Virus record (IMG/VR): IMGVR_UViG_3300021185_001461
Coordinates: 57,229 to 121,228 of that record
Direction: 5' to 3' (one strand)
DNA: 64,000 nt
Source: a virus
This document shows, piece after piece, positions 38,601-45,894 of the stretch. Made by a program: the position numbers and the translations under genes. Every line of letters starts with the position of its first letter. Position 1 is the first letter of the stretch. The notes beneath the pieces are model-generated. The model ran no database searches, was not told the origin of the DNA, and saw nothing but the letters and a program-made list of their open reading frames with translations.

Positions 38601-39896
38601 CATACAAAAACAATCACAGCCTATTCAGATTTAAATACCATAGACAGAGATTTTCATTCAGTGGTTAAATTAATTATGTTTGACGAAGTAGACGAACTTG
38701 ATAGAAGTGAGACGTATGCTTACAATAATGAAAACAAAGTTTGGGAGTTAGTACTTAAAAAGAACAACACAATTAAATTAGACGAAGGGTTGTTATCAGC
38801 AACAGGTGGCTGGGATAAAAATGCATGGGATTCCACACCTTGGGATTTTGCAGACATTTCTAGTTATTGGCTAACATTATTAGATGCACTACGAGATGAT
38901 ATATTTGTTGGATATTACAAAGATAAAATGAACACTTTCTTCTTTAGTGTTATTCATTACATACTAAGTTCGTTTAATCAAACAAACTGGATTAGAAAAA
39001 CAACTTATATTAAATTAGAATTTACTGGTCCACTTAAAACTGATGTTAGAAAATATACGAAAAACAAAATCAATAATGTGCTTGGGTACATACAAGAAGT
39101 TAAACCTTTCCATACTAAGTCAAGTACAGTACTTGCAAGCCATACTAACATAGACGAAGTAGGACTAACTGTTACGGAAACTCCACAAACAGTTATAAGC
39201 ATTAAGCCATCTGCATACGATGGCGTGTTTGGTAACGATAGATATTCAGGTGGCATCTTTGCTACTGACCATTCTAGTACAGACATATACGCAGGTGGCG
39301 ACTTTACTACTGACCATTCTAGTACAGACATATACAGCGGACCAGACTTCACAGAAGCAGAACTGTTTAACTACACAGTAGATGGTCATAATAGAAACAG
39401 TTTAGTAGAAGTTAAGCCATTAGAATTATTAAGAATTAACGTACAAACAAATGCGTCAGGTAGCACACATGCTAATGATTCATTAACGTTTGCACACATA
39501 CAAGACTACAGTGGATATGTAAATGCATATGCACTAACGGAATCAAAAGAAACAACATTAACATCACCGCTTACTTTAACAGACACAACTATAAGTGTAG
39601 CAAGCACAACTGCATTTAGCAGTGTTGGTATTGCATACATAAAAGGTGAGTTAATAGAATATAGTGTAGTAGATGCTACAACATTAGGAATTACAAAACG
39701 TGAACTAGCAGGAACATTTAAAGTTCTTGCAAGTACTGGAGACTCAATAGTAGATGTAACAAATTCAAAACTTACATTTGCAAATGAAGACCCAAGTCAT
39801 TATCAGTACAACACGTTAAGTGATACAATTTTAAACAGCCCAGGCTCAACACAAGCACAAGAGTTGCAATCATTAGGCAAGGGTATAGAGTTATAA
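29646..39896 (+). CDS. giant virion structural protein, 3,416 aa (gp7-like position)
   Basis: This single uninterrupted frame of 10.25 kb is one of the longest genes expected in such a phage. The protein is beta-rich with many Thr, Asn, Ser and Tyr, lacks membrane segments and shows repeated fibronectin-like strand patterns (for example T-L-T-S-P-L-T-L-T-D-T-T-I near residue 3300). A 15-residue tandem repeat lies near residue 3210. T4 puts wedge proteins gp7 (1,032) and gp8 after gp6, so this protein may combine wedge, fibre-attachment or adhesin roles. AGGAAG precedes the ATG. Assignment to gp7 is by position only. Confidence 0.75.
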   Translation: MAKKKAGQQKVNNVKSSNFLPSIFQTELNKSWLDSTLDQMVSKGPLDNIDGYIGSKHGNIAKANDVYIESQDSKTQLTPALVSYDKQKQLTNSIAFDDIANSINTNFATYNYNSAYSSDRYTFNPPIDIDKFVNHTNYRWVPELPVYESIWTGTSKNPITDIQTNGISTLTDDNNTFTVENQMLIKFTGSGWDASVLNKTYIVAGSVGEHKLYEYLDASGNRVYNNTVSHSEDADGGWWNGILHTVELNTSYSGYQASSVESPQQLVDHYNDDLTSLKLPYFSGFTFLNYKPESNNTQLIKNTLVKFTGSWTHTGITNNTDIFSLTIDATTGDVSIAAATADEIASANTTLSPDNNLMYNEGFPVDPQRDYIVIAKEDSGQTAWSRANHWVNISTIKKLQELIPTYDFTEVKNIKRKAQRPIIEYNAELHLWDTQTKTKINQYPLYKFFNTEGESLEGGCNKSFTGEKIFGYKEGTGTNDTELGFPLSYKDTPKGAEYEFENFILTHEYYTNHSNAEYSKATYSKEQLGYNFFKQNNVLKTIYTPAGIPAGAWSTAQYKVDTTDAALEIPYGSDNFKLNETFFLHKIDNNISISVAYSNGTTNTMHTGNAELYTVCESETIEFNNLTDITSTEIKIISNGVDIESTSIPEITFTRTSDKITLVTSGSSNGKQFNVVHDDGSTVTVLQSFIIDTECNKSFYKIQLNGANIDPSKVTINATTISIDESILALDDLVDFSWRSNDLTNETTDISLPDVHVHNSSNSVIKTFTMSETINHWTDKLNSMPGFDITLADNNYASIPHTTQYGGTIFVHENNTTMHDINYSNKKATITGALVEQGKEFNAFRTRVSSQARRLFTLGTSSVQQLTDDAITEIIRNKQKNTLYNTSNMLYGELSNKQQFSLEGAISTLPKTFKTRFTFNGDTNIRDHVYVYLTENNGSDKQIRRLLLKDRDYRFLSNTVEILIDYAALDSNLTEPKLEVYHIKMDEASFVPPSMVKLGLAYGVEPQVNNGILYTHDGKEISVTDETSLIDLDSTTFDPVNAVVYEMEKRIYAGLVKEDYMYSDEKKGRNKFNSPVEYLPTEHVNTWFKLNDLNNYLEKYYYKWARLNNITSLNTDNYYDAADPFTWNYSTLSIGSESMPGHWKGAYTHIFGTATPHLTPWHMLGHAFKPTWWDTHYSWTDATKRTALINALTNGIVSNPSSNTIQVLRNARYTWDWRDVPTGNCPVKTDGTLEDPDTVLGTPSNVDKEQDFVFGDWGPVEAQWRFSAEGQAVLLDAVLKLNPAKAWTDFFQPGAIDSYKSVIKNINHYTQDLINTKDFKIPGKIYESSIYSLKLKTTSQSNLEKDGYFNIIDDDQSTFARARYVLNDISLASGSTDSISLIERGLNFTGYPIVSYAGSDSVTNSINVDIKLKQIPFTANGIAQAQYNYLIRNSIDVNLEDLYTKLETKLQAKVNGFTNKHLLNLSSETSTVGDLTLGAEDFNVSMYEGSLNELVTASSVLVTKTVLGYKVEGFNNNTREFKFYEPNIDNPTDYITKDINGQALRRYNKFVTVPSIAEYDTQFSKTQDMYNFVRGYWKWMEVQGYTPQNDSDVASTDFINWAVTAEVNDSTILHLGQLIQYKPATGHVYEFNTLEYNSNDILSTDHTRIDNSKLGIKRIDGIVSIETKDSEFIGSTTSAVLNYEHIIILENKTKLGVTIYDDIKSNSLQRLVLTGQRTLNWTGEKKAPGYLIVNDSIVQNFDSAVQSVDNIYRTDVDEFNLSFSKSKDLTIGNIEGQMLDGLGINKNVLTNYYQGMIKEKGTKGAIEHVGKSNILHKAETTVSTYEQYMFRQTYLGNNDFEAALEIELKSSDINSSPQVITLDSTSTASNVIKITDDRVVNSTGTSPLITFEEVEYDDANLDILTGGEALVTETDYQVLSSNEISSVFDSTADYATIPTWSPTVSYKKGDQVRFRGHLWKCKVNFTGLDVVSPTIEATTPLATDQNILTYGTVASIDGTVTTIQRTREVYNDIVATGSSFTPFLESETLEIGYLANMTPITFSKQESIPTVVGPAAIKGEAGPISFNDVTGKAITINIRNTASNGTITDNNTVVNFDTTPLNVVENFTGDGIETQFTIAQILSSSTYAVDSITINGNLATAITDYNVASQVITFTSPPANASAIIVTLVHIPNQMSAEDIKDHINNAGITNLTASLETAGTVEVLQLSYQDTDIGNQLVLEAGSTNNDLGFITTPTPNQQIVASQLIQGVITPTNLTVEEVRDQINATANLAAQITASVSGGNIVLTDTDGSVNLAISGTARTKLGLETSYSTGTSTENRSATYAEAVADIQATLTAQSISGVNVVLVGNAIKFESTNSSLNLGDTDFNSQTGLQTGIIYASEGDVDNDWDTEHYAYFDPIVDDPALYNILIADDSDFEIESFGDVVTKFWGWNVLQVTQRRIWKYPGQWEDSNLYSLPSASKNAATVAAGGTATTCGICAGLSSKDGNDAEITTNLPHQLNVGDYVQLLNTDTTPTIDGIHKVTKIDPNDAYVFYIDEFIEKCGNAQSIMPLVTTRFKNKDQRGDTASTTVFGAEDSRRWNIPVGALTFVNNVDGVRGTFVEKKTATSPTYEFVRTNTTRPTNKDIDSVIIYNQKTNQSKVQLEVWDPMRKIIPGIAQRNLDYINFSDNAIYSTSTDESHLTDEDNAWGSEQLGTRWWDTSRARYYDYDQGGLRVAGSWGYLYPGAEIAVWEWIKSNVAPDDYAKAVTESKEMFGTVATGEAYFIYDSVAKENVYYYTTEKEYNSDTGNYNDVYYFWVKNKTTTTDTRTLSAFDVANIIENPSANGISWFAVTNNNSFIVSNINYYLEDENTVLQINKAGNKFNSHNEWTMIAKDKDLIPEYYFNSMKHSFSGVNSATGDAIPYSTLHRFNRYGNDMDIGQTWFNDLSGARRNAVVTLNEIFKNINLNDVYKNTWDKTFIANKFPTLLWEWIDYKLETYNSTYNHTKTITAYSDLNTIDRDFHSVVKLIMFDEVDELDRSETYAYNNENKVWELVLKKNNTIKLDEGLLSATGGWDKNAWDSTPWDFADISSYWLTLLDALRDDIFVGYYKDKMNTFFFSVIHYILSSFNQTNWIRKTTYIKLEFTGPLKTDVRKYTKNKINNVLGYIQEVKPFHTKSSTVLASHTNIDEVGLTVTETPQTVISIKPSAYDGVFGNDRYSGGIFATDHSSTDIYAGGDFTTDHSSTDIYSGPDFTEAELFNYTVDGHNRNSLVEVKPLELLRINVQTNASGSTHANDSLTFAHIQDYSGYVNAYALTESKETTLTSPLTLTDTTISVASTTAFSSVGIAYIKGELIEYSVVDATTLGITKRELAGTFKVLASTGDSIVDVTNSKLTFANEDPSHYQYNTLSDTILNSPGSTQAQELQSLGKGIEL
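39262..39351 (+). repeat. 45-bp tandem repeat, two copies, inside the giant gene
   Basis: Two 45-base units start at 39262 and 39307 and share a 29-base identical core. They encode TDHSSTDIYAGGDFT and a near copy; a partial third copy (YSGGIFA) precedes them. Confidence 0.85.
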
Positions 39897-39913
39897 TACT
39901 ATTTAACGAATTG

Positions 39914-39922
39914 CATAAATAG
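39914..39922 (+). promoter_or_regulatory. T4-type late promoter (CATAAATAG)
   Basis: The plus strand reads CATAAATAG. The predicted +1 near 39927 leaves a 14-base leader with AAGGAA before the ATG at 39941. Confidence 0.8.
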
Positions 39923-39940
39923 TGTATAAGGAATAGGAAT

Positions 39941-40537
39941 ATGAAAACATTAAACGAAAACTCAAATGTTAAAGTAGAAGGACACGTTGTAATCACAGAT
40001 GTTGATTCAGGCGAAGTTTTACTTGACAAATATAACGCAATTAACTTTCAGAACTTTGCATATGCGGTAGCACAAGCAATGAGTGGAGGAACTACATATG
40101 CTATAAGCAAACTAGCTTTTGGCTTTGGTGGTACTACAATTGACGTTAATGGAAATATAACATACAAAGATGCAAGAGTATCTGGCGAAGTAGTGGACGG
40201 ACTATACAGTCCAAGTCCAGCAACAATAGGTGACGATCCGGCAGTAAGTCCATTGCAAAAAGCAGTAACTACATTTACTGTTAATAATGCAGCCAATCAA
40301 CCATACACGGATTTAGAGTGTAAGGTTATATTAGATTACGACGAACCAGACCCATCGGGACCAACTACAGACAATGCATCAGATTTTGATGATGCTGATA
40401 GTTTTGTATTTGACGAAATTGCATTAATGTCTAGTGCAGATACTTACTTGACACATTTAATATTCCATCCTATTCAAAAAAGTAATAACAGAAAATTAGA
40501 GATATTATATACTCTAAGAATTAGAGCAGGAGTATAA
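39941..40537 (+). CDS. tail-fibre-associated structural protein, 198 aa
   Basis: This 198-residue protein has a beta-rich pattern with an N-terminal V-K-V-E-G-H-V-V-I-T-D-V segment and a long Asp-rich loop (residues 145-165). It is headed by a strong late promoter and followed two bases later by another structural gene. The context between the giant baseplate gene and fibre-like genes points to a fibre or fibre-connector role. No family is recognised with certainty. Confidence 0.7.
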   Translation: MKTLNENSNVKVEGHVVITDVDSGEVLLDKYNAINFQNFAYAVAQAMSGGTTYAISKLAFGFGGTTIDVNGNITYKDARVSGEVVDGLYSPSPATIGDDPAVSPLQKAVTTFTVNNAANQPYTDLECKVILDYDEPDPSGPTTDNASDFDDADSFVFDEIALMSSADTYLTHLIFHPIQKSNNRKLEILYTLRIRAGV

Positions 40538-40538
40538 T

Positions 40539-41480
40539 ATGGCATCAGGATATACAATTAGCAAACACGGTGTAACAGGCACTAACAATGGCGGAAGTTT
40601 TAATATTGCTGATGAAACTGTAAACACATTAGATACTAGTTTAAGTTTAGTGGGCAAGTATCATGTTGGATACGGTGCCGACATTGCACAAAATCAGGTC
40701 AGCTTATTAGAAAACTTTGCAAGTGACAATGAGCCAAGTAATCCAATAGAAGGACAGCTTTGGTGGAAACCAGTAGACACACAATTGTTTGTACGAAGCA
40801 ATGGTGCGTGGATTGGCATAGATATGTCTGATCGAATAATTTCAGTGAAAGATACATTAGGTGCATATCATACAGTAATTTTATCTACAGTAAATTCAGT
40901 ACCAGTTTCACTTACAAGTACAGAGACAGACTGGGTTATTCATGTAGATCAGACAGACATTGAACCTCACTTTAGAGATAATGGTTTAGTAGGAACACCA
41001 GGTTCAGCAACTATTAAAGCAGGTATTAATTTAAACACAGACAGTACAAAAGCAATGAAGTTTCACGGAACTGCAACTACGGCACAATACGCTGACGTGG
41101 CAGAGCTTTATACTTCAGATGAAGAATATGCTCCAGGTACTGTTATAACAAATAATGCTGATGACTCACAAGAAGTTACACAAACAGTTAACTCCTTAGA
41201 CAGTAAAGTAATTGGTGTAGTAACAACAGACCCTGCATTATTAATGAATAGTACTTTAGATGGAACTACTGTTGGTGTAGCACTATTAGGTAGAACTCCA
41301 TGTAAAGTTATCGGAACAATCAATAAAGGTGATAGAATTATCAGCAGTAGTGTTCCAGGACACGGCCAATCTGAAAAGAATGTAAGCGAATATACATATC
41401 AGCATGTTATTGGCAGAGCGGTTGAGTCTAAAACATCTACAGGCGAAGGAACCGTTGAAGTAATAGTTGGAGTAAAGTAA
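40539..41480 (+). CDS. tail-fibre-like protein with conserved C-terminal domain, 313 aa
   Basis: The C-terminal 130 residues begin A-Q-Y-A-D-V-A-E-L-Y and continue E-Y-A-P-G-T-V-I, with V-G-V-A-L-L-G-R-T-P-C-K-V and a final G-T-V-E-V-I-V-G-V. This pattern is common at the end of phage fibre and spike proteins, some related to self-cleaving peptidase G2 or chaperone domains. The N-terminal part contains a P-x-E-G-Q-L-W-W-K-P motif typical of fibre proteins of marine T4-like phages. AGGAG precedes the ATG and a third structural gene follows at once. Whether self-cleavage occurs is unknown. Confidence 0.78.
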   Translation: MASGYTISKHGVTGTNNGGSFNIADETVNTLDTSLSLVGKYHVGYGADIAQNQVSLLENFASDNEPSNPIEGQLWWKPVDTQLFVRSNGAWIGIDMSDRIISVKDTLGAYHTVILSTVNSVPVSLTSTETDWVIHVDQTDIEPHFRDNGLVGTPGSATIKAGINLNTDSTKAMKFHGTATTAQYADVAELYTSDEEYAPGTVITNNADDSQEVTQTVNSLDSKVIGVVTTDPALLMNSTLDGTTVGVALLGRTPCKVIGTINKGDRIISSSVPGHGQSEKNVSEYTYQHVIGRAVESKTSTGEGTVEVIVGVK

Positions 41481-42806
41481 ATGCTGCCTAAGCCTATTTC
41501 GGTCACAGCAATAGATTTAATAGAAGCCCAAGATCTGAATGATCTTGTTGCCTTTTATAATGAGCTTTGGAATGACCCTAGTACTGGCCCTTTTACATAT
41601 GCAACACACAATGATGCAGTAGGTCCCAATCATGATGGAACTACACACAATGATCCACTTAATTTAGATAGAAGATACGGCTGGGGACAATCCGCAGCAA
41701 CAATTAATCCCACACCAATAGCATCAACTTCTTTAAATAATTATAATGGTACAGTGGTTACACTCAATGACATTAATCAAATTACTGCTCAAATAAACGC
41801 AGGTGGATATCACAAAGAAGACAATCCAATTATTGGCGGACTAATAGCACTCACGGGTGCAGATACACTTTCGGTGGGAGACAAAATTCCAACTTCATTA
41901 TACAACAGTGTATGCACACTTGCAGACAATTTGTTTACAGATCAATATAAAACAGACTGGCTTAATCTAAATCCAACCGAAGTTACATCAGTTAATACTT
42001 CTAGTTGGACAGCCGACTTAGAGGTAGTTCATAAATTTGTATTCACAGACTACAACGAAGCTAGACACTTTTTTAATAGTGGTGGAGAGTTTACATTAGA
42101 ATTAAGTATGGCAAATGGCGGCAACTCATATAACCAAGTATGGCAAAATATATTTGATCAATTTGATAGTATTAGAATTGGTGCTGAAACTTGTAGAGTT
42201 GTTCACGACTCCGGCGCTGATAACGGTGAAACACAATATGATGTAATATCCACTAGTGGAGTTAACAAAGGATTCTACACTGGACTAATATATTCATCTA
42301 CTCCAGAGTTTAATACTATACTTGATGCAGGTGTTTTTAGATATGCAAGCGGTGGCGACTATGCTTATGCTTATGCTTATGCCTATGCTCATGTATATGA
42401 GTATAGTGAGTATAACAGCAGAAGAATTAGAATACAAATAAAAGCAGATGAAGTAGGTGGAACATTTAATATATACGTTAAAGTTATATTAATTGAAGAT
42501 GTTGATGATTTATCTCCTATTACACAAAATATTACATTAACATCTGGATACGCACAACCTAGTACAGTACCAGATATTGCTGACTTAGTAGGTGTACCAT
42601 ACGCTACAGTAGGATCAACTTTATACCAATTTATAGAAAGAGCAGCTCCTATTGTCGAAGAATGGTACGTAGATGACTCTAATCCAAGTGTACTAGGATG
42701 GCAATCTGTAGATGTTACATCACCACAGCAACTAGAAGATTGGATAGACGGCTCAACAAACTGGACATACAGTGGATCTGGCACCATATTCAACAAGAAC
42801 TCATAA
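41481..42806 (+). CDS. fibre-like structural protein, 441 aa
   Basis: This 441-residue protein follows the previous stop directly, with GGAG upstream. The N-terminal third has Asn/His/Gly turns (H-N-D-A-V-G-P-N-H-D-G-T-T-H), which resemble fibre tip-like loops. The middle holds an alternating Ala-Tyr run encoded by a 6-bp repeat, and the C-terminus contains a W-x-x-x-x-V-x-V-T-S-P-Q-Q-L-E-D-W-I segment. It is the last gene of the tail operon and a candidate receptor-binding protein or adhesin. The family is unknown. Confidence 0.68.
   Translation: MLPKPISVTAIDLIEAQDLNDLVAFYNELWNDPSTGPFTYATHNDAVGPNHDGTTHNDPLNLDRRYGWGQSAATINPTPIASTSLNNYNGTVVTLNDINQITAQINAGGYHKEDNPIIGGLIALTGADTLSVGDKIPTSLYNSVCTLADNLFTDQYKTDWLNLNPTEVTSVNTSSWTADLEVVHKFVFTDYNEARHFFNSGGEFTLELSMANGGNSYNQVWQNIFDQFDSIRIGAETCRVVHDSGADNGETQYDVISTSGVNKGFYTGLIYSSTPEFNTILDAGVFRYASGGDYAYAYAYAYAHVYEYSEYNSRRIRIQIKADEVGGTFNIYVKVILIEDVDDLSPITQNITLTSGYAQPSTVPDIADLVGVPYATVGSTLYQFIERAAPIVEEWYVDDSNPSVLGWQSVDVTSPQQLEDWIDGSTNWTYSGSGTIFNKNS
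42360..42389 (+). repeat. 6-bp tandem repeat TATGCT, five copies
   Basis: Five TATGCT-type units (one reads TATGCC) encode alternating Tyr-Ala. Being a multiple of three, copy-number change would alter length and keep the frame. Confidence 0.85.
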
Positions 42807-42813
42807 ATTCCTA

Positions 42814-42842
42814 TTGACAATCAAGACTAAATAGTGTATTAT
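42814..42842 (+). promoter_or_regulatory. superimposed sigma-70-type and late promoters of the enzyme island
   Basis: A TTGACA box, a 17-base spacer and a TATTAT box form a sigma-70-type promoter. Inside the spacer the plus strand reads ACTAAATAGT, a late-type element. Both point at the gene at 42869, which starts a long run of overlapping genes. Confidence 0.7.
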
Positions 42843-42868
42843 ATACATACATAATGAAGGAGTATTCT

Positions 42869-43216
42869 ATGGACGAAAGACTCGAGAAGGCATTAGACTT
42901 TAGTAACTATGCTTTAACGATTAACAATCAAAAGAGAAATATCAGGAACAGAGTAGCACAACTACAAATTGTACATCACTTAGGTGGTGTGTTTATTGCT
43001 AATCACGAAACAATTGCTTTTGTAAAAACATTAATAGATCTAAAACACAAAAGTTCTGTTGTTATTGATAGTAAAAATAATCCTATTACAGTAAAAAGTT
43101 TAAAAGAATTACTAGAAAAATTAGTAGATGCATATACAAGTGCTACTACAGAATTTGATGTTGAAAATGAAAAGATAAAAAAATCACGCAACATTAAAAA
43201 AATAATGGATTGGTAA
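42869..43216 (+). CDS. hypothetical protein leading the enzyme island, 115 aa
   Basis: The ATG at 42869 has AAGGAG eight bases upstream; an in-frame ATG at 42854 overlaps that site and is rejected. The 115-residue protein is helical with many Lys, Asn and Ile and no membrane segment. It is first in the island and its stop overlaps the start of the first glycosyltransferase-like gene (TAATG). No family is recognised. It could be a structural adaptor or regulator, but nothing in the sequence shows this. Confidence 0.75.
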   Translation: MDERLEKALDFSNYALTINNQKRNIRNRVAQLQIVHHLGGVFIANHETIAFVKTLIDLKHKSSVVIDSKNNPITVKSLKELLEKLVDAYTSATTEFDVENEKIKKSRNIKKIMDW

Positions 43217-44109
43217 TGCTAGAAGTTCAAGCACAAAAAGGCGTATGCTTCTTTGCTTACAATAATGATCAATTAGATTATGTAAAGATGGCAATTGTTG
43301 CCGCTAGATATGTTAAGAAGAATTTAAAACTTCCAGTGTGTTTAATCACTGACGAAGGAAGTGAAAGCTGGCTTGAAGAAAGTCATCCTAAAAAACTTAT
43401 TAAAGAAACATTTGATTATATTATAATTACTAACGACGAAATGAAAGACAACCGCAGGCGACACTATGATAGTCCATGGACACAGTTTGCTGCACAGTTT
43501 AGTAACAGTAACAAACATAAAATATTTCAATACAGCCCATTTGAGCAAACACTATTACTAGATATAGATTATATAGTAAAAACAGATACGTTATTAAAAT
43601 ACTTTGATAATGACTATCCTGTGTGTATGTTTGATAGAGCTACGACACTTAGAAACGAATTGCCTGCTTTACAAGAAAGATTTTTATATGATGCAGGAAT
43701 TAAAATGTGGTGGAGTACAGTTATATACTTTGACCGCAGTGACTTTAGTAAAATGTTTTTTGATGGATGGGCTCATGTAGCTGAGAACTATGATTTCTAT
43801 CAGTACTTGTATAACTTTCCAAGTAAATTATTCCGTACAGATTATTGTGTAAGTATTGCAATACATATACTAGCTGGTATGCAAGATGAACAATCATTAA
43901 TAGGAAACTTTGATAACACTGCATTAGTAAACATGAGTCAGAAGGATGATATCATTGAAGCTAAAAATGATAACGAATGGATAATGCTTTCACATGATCA
44001 GAAAGAGGTATGGAAAAATATTTTAGTTAACACAAGCAATCAAGACATACATGTTATGAATAAGCGAGCATTTGATAGAGTTATACCAGATTTAATGGAG
44101 ACGCTATGA
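43216..44109 (+). CDS. glycosyltransferase-like protein 1 (GT8-like)
   Basis: This 297-residue protein has an N-terminal nucleotide-sugar-binding type fold: C-F-F-A-Y-N-N-D onward, then V-C-L-I-T-D-E. The key D-I-D motif in T-L-L-L-D-I-D-Y-I-V near residue 115 would bind the metal and sugar nucleotide, as in GT-A enzymes of family 8. W-W-S-T-V-I-Y-F-D near 170 fits the acceptor side. The ATG at 43216 overlaps the previous stop. The neighbouring gene is a diverged relative. Confidence 0.7.
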   Translation: MLEVQAQKGVCFFAYNNDQLDYVKMAIVAARYVKKNLKLPVCLITDEGSESWLEESHPKKLIKETFDYIIITNDEMKDNRRRHYDSPWTQFAAQFSNSNKHKIFQYSPFEQTLLLDIDYIVKTDTLLKYFDNDYPVCMFDRATTLRNELPALQERFLYDAGIKMWWSTVIYFDRSDFSKMFFDGWAHVAENYDFYQYLYNFPSKLFRTDYCVSIAIHILAGMQDEQSLIGNFDNTALVNMSQKDDIIEAKNDNEWIMLSHDQKEVWKNILVNTSNQDIHVMNKRAFDRVIPDLMETL

Positions 44110-44957
44110 ATAAAGAAAACCGAGGATATGTAATATTAGCAATGCAAGACTTTGAGTATGAGCAAGCAACTGCACTTGCATATAGTATTAAACTACATAA
44201 CAAAGACGCCAGTGTTACACTAGTGACTAATTATGTTGATCGTATACCAAAACATTTTGAAGAAGTATTTGACTACTTAGTAGACATGCCTTATGGATCA
44301 AGCGACATTACTAGAGTAAATGATTGGCAACTGTATTGGTCAACACCATACGTTCATAATATTGTTATTGACTGTGCAAGCCTTGTAAAAGAAAACCACG
44401 ACAGTATATGGGAATACCTAGAAGATCATTATGACATTTACTTTTTTAATCAGTGCGATAACTTTAGAGGAATGCCTTTAAAAAATAAAACATTTGAATT
44501 ACTAAAAGAAGAATACAAACTTAATCCAGTATACTCTCATATGTTTTATTTTAAGCACGATGCAGAAACATCACTTGCGTTTTTTAAACTAGCAGATGTG
44601 TTTATGCGAAACTGGAGAGATGTGTTTAATCATTATTTTTCTAAAGCACATACTCCATCTTCATATGATAGTAATATTATGTACAGTTTACTAAACACAA
44701 TAGTATTATTTGAATATCCTTCATTGCATGAAAATATTATAAACACAATTAATATGCCTGGTACATTAGCATCTGGTAATATTGGACAATGGAACAAATG
44801 GACAGATAGATTAAATGTATGGAATAGTGAACATGCAAAAGTTAAAATTCAAAACTATGCAGTTGCTACTAATCTATATTATGGAGAACAAGAGTTTTTA
44901 ACAGAAGATATTTTTAATGGACACCGAGATACTTACAGAGCAACAGCAAAGCGTTGA
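44106..44957 (+). CDS. glycosyltransferase-like protein 2, degenerate metal motif
   Basis: This 283-residue protein resembles its upstream neighbour in length and layout (A-L-A-Y-S-I-K-L-H-N-K-D-A-S-V-T-L-V-T-N, then V-I-D-C-A-S-L-V). The expected D-x-D is replaced by D-C-A, so it may have lost transferase activity or use another metal site. It overlaps the previous gene by four bases (ATGA). Possible roles are an inactive partner or a transferase with an altered site. Confidence 0.6.
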   Translation: MNKENRGYVILAMQDFEYEQATALAYSIKLHNKDASVTLVTNYVDRIPKHFEEVFDYLVDMPYGSSDITRVNDWQLYWSTPYVHNIVIDCASLVKENHDSIWEYLEDHYDIYFFNQCDNFRGMPLKNKTFELLKEEYKLNPVYSHMFYFKHDAETSLAFFKLADVFMRNWRDVFNHYFSKAHTPSSYDSNIMYSLLNTIVLFEYPSLHENIINTINMPGTLASGNIGQWNKWTDRLNVWNSEHAKVKIQNYAVATNLYYGEQEFLTEDIFNGHRDTYRATAKR

Positions 44958-45894
44958 TCGTACTTACTTTATAGTATTCGATACTAATGGTAAGATACGT
45001 AAGATCAATAGCTCACCCGGCGAGCTAAAAGATGAAAGTTTAACTCAGATTGAAACTACTAATCCTATTTGTAAACAACTTATAAAAGGTAATGCTAGTT
45101 TAAAGAAGTATGGAGTTATATGGGATATTGTTAACGAAAAGTGGGAAATTGATAGAACTGATACTAGGTTAACATTAAAAACAATAGCCACTAGTAAAAT
45201 TGTACAATTTGATCATAACATAGATAAAAAGTCTGCAGAAATATTTGTTTCTATATACACAAGTGATAATACAGTAGTAGTGTATGCAAACAAAAATAGA
45301 ATTAAAGGCATGAAAAATTTAACTGATATACAAGAAATATCAACAAATAAAACAGATATACTAGATATATTTCTTACAAAGAAAAACGATCCAGACTATT
45401 TACTTGCAATACTTAAATTAGATCCACTTACATTGTTTGTAAAAGGATCACAAGTAATAAATCTTGACACTAATATTATTGAGCATGTTGATTGGAATAA
45501 CATGAGCATGTATACAAAACCAATATTTAATAATTATGGTTGTACTTTGATTGGGCAAAAATATAAAGAGGCAGGAGACGTAGCAAATACAGTTCTCCAA
45601 TCACAAAATGCCCAAGATAAAGACATCATAAATATTAACGTAGTAGATAATGTACTATACGCAAAGAGCCATTTGGCCAGTGATAGAGATCATTATTTTG
45701 AAGATTATCGTTATCTAAAAGTTCTTGTTTGCGACAACAGTCCAGATAAGTTAGCAGGAGCATTTGAATTACCAGTTGATGTTCTACTAAGTAATGAAAA
45801 CTATAATACCAAAATAGACTTTAAATGGCCAAAGAAACCGTTGTTATTATATAAGAATAATTACATAACAATTCGTATAAAGGAGATTACATGA
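44917..45894 (+). CDS. hypothetical protein of the enzyme island, 325 aa
   Basis: This 325-residue protein overlaps the previous gene by 41 bases. It has an N-terminal Y-F-I-V-F-D-T-N-G-K-I-R-K segment and mixed alpha/beta content. The C-terminal half includes L-L-Y-K-N-N-Y-I-T-I-R-I, suggesting a beta-sandwich end. No catalytic motif is recognised. It may be a binding or scaffold protein for the pathway; there is no evidence beyond context. Confidence 0.7.
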   Translation: MDTEILTEQQQSVDRTYFIVFDTNGKIRKINSSPGELKDESLTQIETTNPICKQLIKGNASLKKYGVIWDIVNEKWEIDRTDTRLTLKTIATSKIVQFDHNIDKKSAEIFVSIYTSDNTVVVYANKNRIKGMKNLTDIQEISTNKTDILDIFLTKKNDPDYLLAILKLDPLTLFVKGSQVINLDTNIIEHVDWNNMSMYTKPIFNNYGCTLIGQKYKEAGDVANTVLQSQNAQDKDIININVVDNVLYAKSHLASDRDHYFEDYRYLKVLVCDNSPDKLAGAFELPVDVLLSNENYNTKIDFKWPKKPLLLYKNNYITIRIKEIT

